Part shown: positions 57,930-64,000 of the stretch, in pieces
Layout of the letters: every line of letters starts with the position of its first letter
How positions within the stretch are numbered: the first letter of the stretch is position 1
From: Hirsutella rhossiliensis
Lineage: Eukaryota > Ascomycota > Sordariomycetes > Hypocreales > Ophiocordycipitaceae
Reading direction: 5' to 3'
Assembly: GCF_020360975.1 (NCBI RefSeq)
Contig: NW_025408670.1
Span: 1,364,001 to 1,428,000, forward strand
DNA length: 64,000 bases
Made by a program: the position numbers and the translations under genes
Notes under the pieces: model-generated
Databases searched by the model: none
Seen by the model: the letters and a program-made list of their open reading frames with translations, nothing else
What the model was told of the DNA's origin: nothing

Positions 57930-58862
57930 TACCCCCTTAGCTATAGCTTACTTTTATAAAAAGGGTAAAGCTAAATAATTAGGCCGGTAAGTATATAAAG
58001 GAGGTCTTAATTTATACTTATCCTTTATTAAAGAAATCTAAGTTTTTGCCCTAGGCTCTTTTAAACTTACTTTTAGAAAAAGGGGCCTAAGAAGGAAATT
58101 AATTCCTATAAGAAAGGGGGGCTTCTTTAAAGATAAGTCCTTAAAAAGAGGGCCTTTAAAAAGAATAAATCCTAATTAAGCTAAGGGCCCTTCTTTAAGA
58201 TAAGTCCTAGTTCCTCTCTTTAGCTATAAACGTCTCCTTTATCTTATATACTATTAGCTCCTCTTATAGACTCTTAAGGCGGGCTTTTAAGGATAGCTTC
58301 TCTTAAATATCTTTTAGCCTAATTTACTATAAAAAGATAGCTAGCTTTTACTTTAATAAGGGCTTTATAAGACTATTAGCTTTTATCGTTACTATTAAAA
58401 CTTAATAAATAGAAATAAGTCCCTTTTAGACCTCTTAGCGTAGCTAATACTAGTAAATATTAATATACTATAGCTAAGTTAATAGTTTACTATTTTCCTT
58501 TATAAGAATTTATATAGTCTATATATTATTATATTTTATAGATAATAAGGACGGAATTTATAGTTATAAAGATATAAGTAGCTAGCTAAGGAGAATCGCT
58601 TCTTTTAATGCTTTTAAAAGAGTTAGTAGCTCTACCTTTATACTTAAAGTTATAATAATAGCTTATTTTAAAGCTCTTTAAGTAATAGTTCCTTTAAAAA
58701 GAGATATAATATACCCTTATAAGCTTTTTCTATTTAAGGAATTATTTATAAAAAACGAATCCCTTAAATAAAGGAAGATTTTAGTAGCTAGTTTCCTTCC
58801 TTACCCTCCTTAGTATAGACTATATAATCTTATTAAATAAAGATAAAGGATAGCTTAGTTTA
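57455..58862 (-). mobile_element. Truncated copia copy (3' LTR and RNase H end)
   Basis: The LTR at 57,455-57,929 aligns with the full-length copia LTRs. The following 930 bp aligns with 34,728-35,610 of the full-length element, the 3' end of pol on the minus strand. At 58,863 it stops abruptly where the chromovirus LTR begins, so the chromovirus inserted into this copia copy. The polypurine tract CTAAGGGGGTA (57,940-57,930, minus) is well preserved. It is more heavily mutated than the 34-40 kb copy. Confidence 0.88.
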
Positions 58863-61800
58863 TATAAAAGTCTTTAACTATTATAGGTTATAGGCTTAAG
58901 CTACGGCCTAAGCTATATAGTTATATATAAAGGGCTAGATCCTATATATATATATATAGGCTAGCCGCGTATAAGAGAGCTCTATATAGCTTATTAATAT
59001 TATCTTATAAACGGCACCTACGCGTATGCCTCTACTTACTCCGTAATAGTATAAGCTATTAACTAATAGATCTAATAGATATCTCTTTAGAGAGGGCGCC
59101 TCCCTTTTAAGGAAGTACTCCGCCCTTCCTTAGACGGATAGGAAGTATCGTAGCTATCCTAGAAGCGATTAAAAGCGCGACGGCTAGCGAGAAGGACGAG
59201 GTTCTCGCTATACTAAGGGAGCCGTCTACGAGACTAGCTTTAACCCCTACGACCTCTATAACGCCGGTTACGGCGGCGATACTACTAACGCGGAAGCCGC
59301 TCCTTTAGTTAACTTAGGACGGTAAGCTAAAGTCCTTTTACTTCTTCCTTAGCTAGCTATAGACAAAGTTTATAACTAATAAGAAATAGGGCCTAAATAG
59401 CTATTATAATATAGCGTAGTATTTACTCCTTTATACGCTACTAGAGCCCTAGATATAGTAGATCTTTAGATTCTAAGATAAAGGCGGCCTTAAGGGTAGA
59501 CGCGACCTATAAGACTTCTTTTAATACCTTATATATACGTTCGGCAATATATAGGAGCGGGAGAAGGCATAAGATAGGCTATAGACCCTTAAGTAGAGAG
59601 ACGGATAAACCTTTAGCGAATTCCTTCCTAATTTCGAAGAGACGCTCTTATAAGTAGTAAGGACTATAGTATAGGAAGATAGCGCGAAGCTTATATAGCT
59701 ATAGAATTCGATTATACCGGCCCTATAAGAGCTACTTATCCTTATAATTATACTTACTAACTATAGCGAGTATATAAGCCGGTTAATAAAGGTAGCTTAG
59801 GGCTATAAGTAAACGCTATGTTTTTAAAAGCTCTATAAGCGTACGCTATATAGCGGCGATAGGATTACTACCCCTTTATAAGATAAATAACTAGCTATCG
59901 ATATAGATAGGGATACCTTAATATCGGCTACCTATATAGACCGGGCTAGATATAGTAAGAAGACGCCGTCGACTACCCCTTATACCGCCCCGTACCCTAA
60001 GTAGTAGGCGAAGTAGGTAACGAGCGAGGAAATCGGAAAGAGGAAGGCTAACGGCCGCTACCTATATTATAGAGCATCTATATACTTTATATTAAAATGC
60101 CCTTTCTTTTTAGCTAAGCGGCCTATAGCGGTTTAAGTAGCGAAGATAGAACCGCTCTTTACCTTAGATAATAAGGAGGACTCCGCCCCCTTAGGCCTAA
60201 AGGAAAAAGAGTAGCTCTAGAGTAAAGACGGGCTCTAGAGCCCTAATTACTAATACTAGTAAAGGAGAAGGAGGAATTATCCGCTTATATAAAAGAGGAG
60301 CCTACTTTAATATAAGTTATAATTAATAACTCCTTACCTATTACCGCCCTTATAAACGAGGGCTATTAGTACTATACTATAGTTAATAAGGCGCTTATAT
60401 AAGAGATATAAGTACTAGTAGAAAAGATCGCCTTAAGGTAAGTAAAGGGCGCCTTAAGCGTAATAGAGGGTATAGTAATTAAGGGTATTATATAGCTAGC
60501 TATAGAGGTTAACGGTTACTATAAGCTTATTATAGCCTATATAATCCCTTAACTAGAGTTTCCCTTAATCCTTAAGAAATCCTAGTTATTATATATAAAG
60601 TTATACTTAGTTCTATACTAAAAGAAGCTATAGTTTAGGCCTACGTAATAGTAAGTCCGCTATAATAATAGTTCTATAGGTATAAGACTAAGTATATAAG
60701 CTTTATACTTAGTATAAGAAGTCCTTACCTTTATCTTTATAAGAACTATATAATAGGTAGAGCGGGGGTAAGGCTAGGTAGTAGCTAATATAGCGGTTTA
60801 TATAGTTAGCCTAGTAGATATCGATAAGGCCCTTTAAACGAAGAAGCTAAAGTCGCCCTCTAAGCTATAGTAGTAGATACTAAAGCGCTTTTATAACCTC
60901 CTACTACTATTTAAGTCCTAGGAAGTAAATAAGCTTAACTTATATAAGCTAGGGGTAGACTATAAGATTATATTTTATACTAATAAGAAGGGGTAGGAAC
61001 TACCTATACTATTTAGACCGCTATATAGTATATTATACGTAGAGCTACTAGTATTAAAGAAAACGCTAAGGGACCTTTTAAATAAGGGTTTTATTTAAGT
61101 AAGTAGCTTTAAAGTAAGAGCGCTAGTCTTATTTATATATAAACTAAAGGGCGGGATATAGTTCTATTATAACTATAAGGCTTTAAACGTAATTATAAGG
61201 CTAGACCGCTACCTTTTACCCTTAATCTTAAATACGCTCTATAACCTTTTAAAGGCAAAGTAGTTTATAAAGCTAGATATAAAATAAGCGTTTTATAAAG
61301 TATAGATCTTAGAGGGTAATAAGTAAAAGATAGCGTTCTATATACGCTATAGCTTATTTAAGTAGCTTATAATACCCTTTAGCCTCTTAAGAGCGCCCGC
61401 TACCTTCTAGCGTTATATTAATAATATACTTTAAGACTTCCTTAATAAGTTCGCCTTTATATATATAGATAATATCCTTATCTATATAAGCGGCTCTTAT
61501 AAGGACTATATATAGAAAGTATAGAAAGTCTTAAAGCGCCTTTAACTTTATAGGCTCTACCTCGACCTAAATAAGTGCGAATTTAAGGTTAAGAGGGTTA
61601 AGTACTTAGGCTTTATTATCTATATAGGTATAGGTATATAAGCGGATCCTATAAAGATTTAGGCGATCTAAGACTAAGCGGCCTTAACTACGTAAATAGG
61701 TATATAGAGCTTCCTTAGGTTTATAAACTATTATAAGATATTTATTAAGGGCTTCTCTTATATCGTAAGTCCCTTAAATAAGATTACTAGGAAATAGACC

Positions 61801-64000
61801 GCTTTTTATTAAGGGCCTATATAGGAAGGAGCGTTTTATACGCTTAAGGACCTATTCTTATAAGCCTTAGTATTACTTTAATAGGACTTTAACCGGTCTA
61901 CGTTAGTCGAAGTAAACTATAGCGGCTAGGCACTTAAAGGAACGCTCTTTTAAGAGGTAGATAAGCAGAAGTAACTAGTAGCGTTCTACTCCTATAAGCT
62001 AACCTTAGTAAAGCGGAATTACGCTATTTATAATAAAGAGATATTAGCGATTATTAGCTACCTTAAGTAATAGTAAGCGGAGCTTTAAAGCTATAAGAGC
62101 TTTAAGGTTCTTATAGACTATAGGAACCTTAAGTACTTTATAACCCGCTAGTACCTCTTAGAGTAGTAAGCTTACTAGGTAGAGTATCTCTTAGGCTTTA
62201 ACTTCTCGATTAAGTACTAGCTAGGGCGGGACTCTATAGTCTTAGATATACTTTCTTAAAGGGATTAAGACCGGCTAACGGGAGCGGATATCGAGGCCCG
62301 GGATCTATAGCTTATCTTATAAGAAGCGCTATAGACTTATATAGGAGCTTCCCTAGTAAAGGAAGGCGCGGGGCTAATAAATAAGCCTTCTCTTATACTT
62401 TTACCTTAGCCTAGTAAGGAGGGATAGACCGGCCTAAGGGCGCGTATAGCACGGGTATTCTAAGATAAGGTCCTCTAGCGCTTATAAGATAGGATATTAT
62501 CTTTAGACTATACTTATAAGAGCGTTCGCTATGCTATTAAGTTTAGCGCTTAATGCCTTAATTTAAAGCTAAAGCTAAAGGTATAAGTAGCTAACTATTA
62601 TATTAACCTATAGGGGTATCTATATTAGCGGGGGAGACTATAGGTACCGGGCGCGCTATATACTATAAAAGCTAAGGAGAAGGATAGACCGCTAAAGCTA
62701 GATAAATAAAACGAGCTCTAAGGGAAGCTAGTCTAGCTTATTTATAACTCTAGTATTATAGGCTACTTAGGTAAGTAGGGCATAGTAGTAGGCCTTATAA
62801 GGGATTTCTACTAGCCCCTCCTATAGTACTACGTTCGCCGCTTCCTTTATAACTATAATATCTATAGCCGTACTAAGATTTAAAGGGCGTAGCTTAAAAG
62901 GCTACTTAAGTAGCTTCCGGTACTTAACTAGTTTTATATATATATATAAATAGACTTTATAACGGACCTCTTACTTATAAAGGGCGGTAACCGCTATATA
63001 TAAGTAATTAAGGACCGACTTAATAAGTCTATAGTATTAGAGCTAATACTATTTATAGATATAAAGTCTTATATAGAGCGCTTCCTATAGTACTAGGCCC
63101 GCTTATATAGCTAGCTAGCCTTTATTATAAGCGATAAGGGATCGAATTAAACTAGCTACTTTTAATAGTACTTATACTAGCTACTTTAAATTATATAGCT
63201 ACTTAGTATAGTATACTACTTATAGACTAATAGAGGGCTTAAGAGGGTTAACTAAGAAGTATAGGCTTACTTACGGGCTATTATAGCCTATAACTAAGTA
63301 AACTAAGACTAGTAGCTCCCCGCGGCCTAACTTATATTAAATAGTAAACTATATACCTTTATTAAAATAGCCCCTTTCTTTATAATATATAGCTTTAAAC
63401 TACCCTTATTAGTTCCCTTTACTATAGATATAGTAGTAAAGTAGTATAGTAATTTATTATTAGAGGGCCGCGCTTTTATATTTATATAAAAGCTATAAGA
63501 AACTATAAATTTTTACTAATCCGCGATAGCCGCTATAGCGTAAGATTAAGAGTAGTATACTAATAAAACTAAGGCCCTAGTAAATAGGTTTATAGTAAGA
63601 GATAAGGTATAGCTAGACCTCTATAACTATAGGTTAGTATAGCTAAAGAAGAAGCTTAACTAGCTATATATAAAGTTTATAGTATAAAGGGTTATTAGCC
63701 TATAGGTTATAGAGCTTAATAGTCTCTTAATAAGGGTCTATAATAAGATTAATATAGACCTCTTTCTTAGAGCCTCTTTTAACCTACTACCTAAATAAGA
63801 AGTAGTAGACGCTTAACCGCTTATAATCGAAGTAAAGGGAGAGGATAAGTTCGAGGTTAAAGAAATATAAGCTATATACTAGAAAAAGGTTAGTAGGGGG
63901 AAACGCTAAGAGGTCCTTATTAAGTAGCGTAGGTATCTCGACCTTATATAAGAACCTATATATAAGTTTATAGGAACTATAGCCCTTAATAAGTTTAAAG
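58863..64000 (+). mobile_element. RIP-inactivated Ty3/gypsy chromovirus, right copy, 3' end outside the window
   Basis: The first base of homology with the left copy (4,730 on the minus strand) is at 58,863, where TATAAAAGTC begins the 5' LTR. Along the plus strand, the gag CCHC zinc knuckle is at 60,059-60,100, with the first two Cys and the His now Tyr and only the last Cys kept. A protease-like ALI(D/N)EG block is at about 60,345-60,370. The RT site YIDN is at 61,462-61,473, and the RNase H VEV(D/N)YSG block at about 61,906. The integrase zinc-binding GH-x-G block is near 62,762, and its first catalytic Asp is at 62,953-62,955 in DFIT. A chromodomain with KWRGY-type residues is at about 63,910-63,960. 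Stops replace Gln/Trp throughout. It is inserted into the copia copy on its left. Confidence 0.9.
60059..60100 (+). other. gag zinc-knuckle relic (CX2CX4HX4C)
   Basis: Codons at the four ligand positions read Tyr, Tyr, Tyr and Cys. Each Tyr is one RIP-type transition from the expected Cys (TGC/TGT to TAC/TAT) or His (CAC to TAC). The spacing is exact. Confidence 0.75.

Overview
This window is from a filamentous ascomycete (Pezizomycotina) that performs repeat-induced point mutation (RIP). The signs are kilobase-long stretches almost free of CpA and TpG, transposon reading frames full of C-to-T and G-to-A stop codons, and genes with a fungal domain architecture. The order or genus cannot be fixed from the sequence alone.

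Layout: (i) About 1-43,400 is a nested graveyard of RIP-inactivated transposons. It holds the 5' part of a Ty3/gypsy chromovirus (1-4,730, minus), Fot1/pogo-type transposase relics (about 4.7-5.3 kb and 8.4-9.4 kb), a complete 7.7 kb chromovirus with matching 455-bp LTRs and a 5-bp target duplication (12,697-20,441, minus), a 12.6 kb gypsy element inserted into a 73-80 bp tandem array (21,370-34,001, minus), a complete 6.1 kb Ty1/copia element (34,249-40,351, minus) and several solo LTRs. Nested inside the 12.6 kb element is a 374-bp TRIM-like element (26,453-26,826). (ii) About 43,600-55,470 is a normal-composition island. It begins with a decayed alpha/beta-hydrolase (SERAC1/DUF676-like) pseudogene and carries a complete nitrate-assimilation cluster: nitrate reductase (niaD, minus), nitrite reductase (niiA, plus) and a nitrate/nitrite MFS transporter (crnA/nrtA type, plus). 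(iii) About 55,480-64,000 is again RIP-degraded: an unresolved block, a copia copy truncated by a second chromovirus, and that chromovirus (58,863 to window end, plus), which is the same family as the element at 1-4,730 but in the opposite orientation.

The three cluster genes form one pathway. The transporter imports nitrate, niaD reduces nitrate to nitrite with NAD(P)H, and niiA reduces nitrite to ammonium. niaD and niiA share a 1.27 kb divergent promoter, and that promoter and the transporter promoter are both rich in GATA (AreA/NIT2-type) sites. All three genes appear intronless.

The strongest new observations are: the TRIM-like element whose primer-binding site, polypurine tract and LTR tip match those of the resident copia family; an antisense Cys-cluster/coiled-coil reading frame at the 3' end of the chromovirus; and the fact that most surviving CpA/TpG in RIPped DNA lies in GCA/TGC context.
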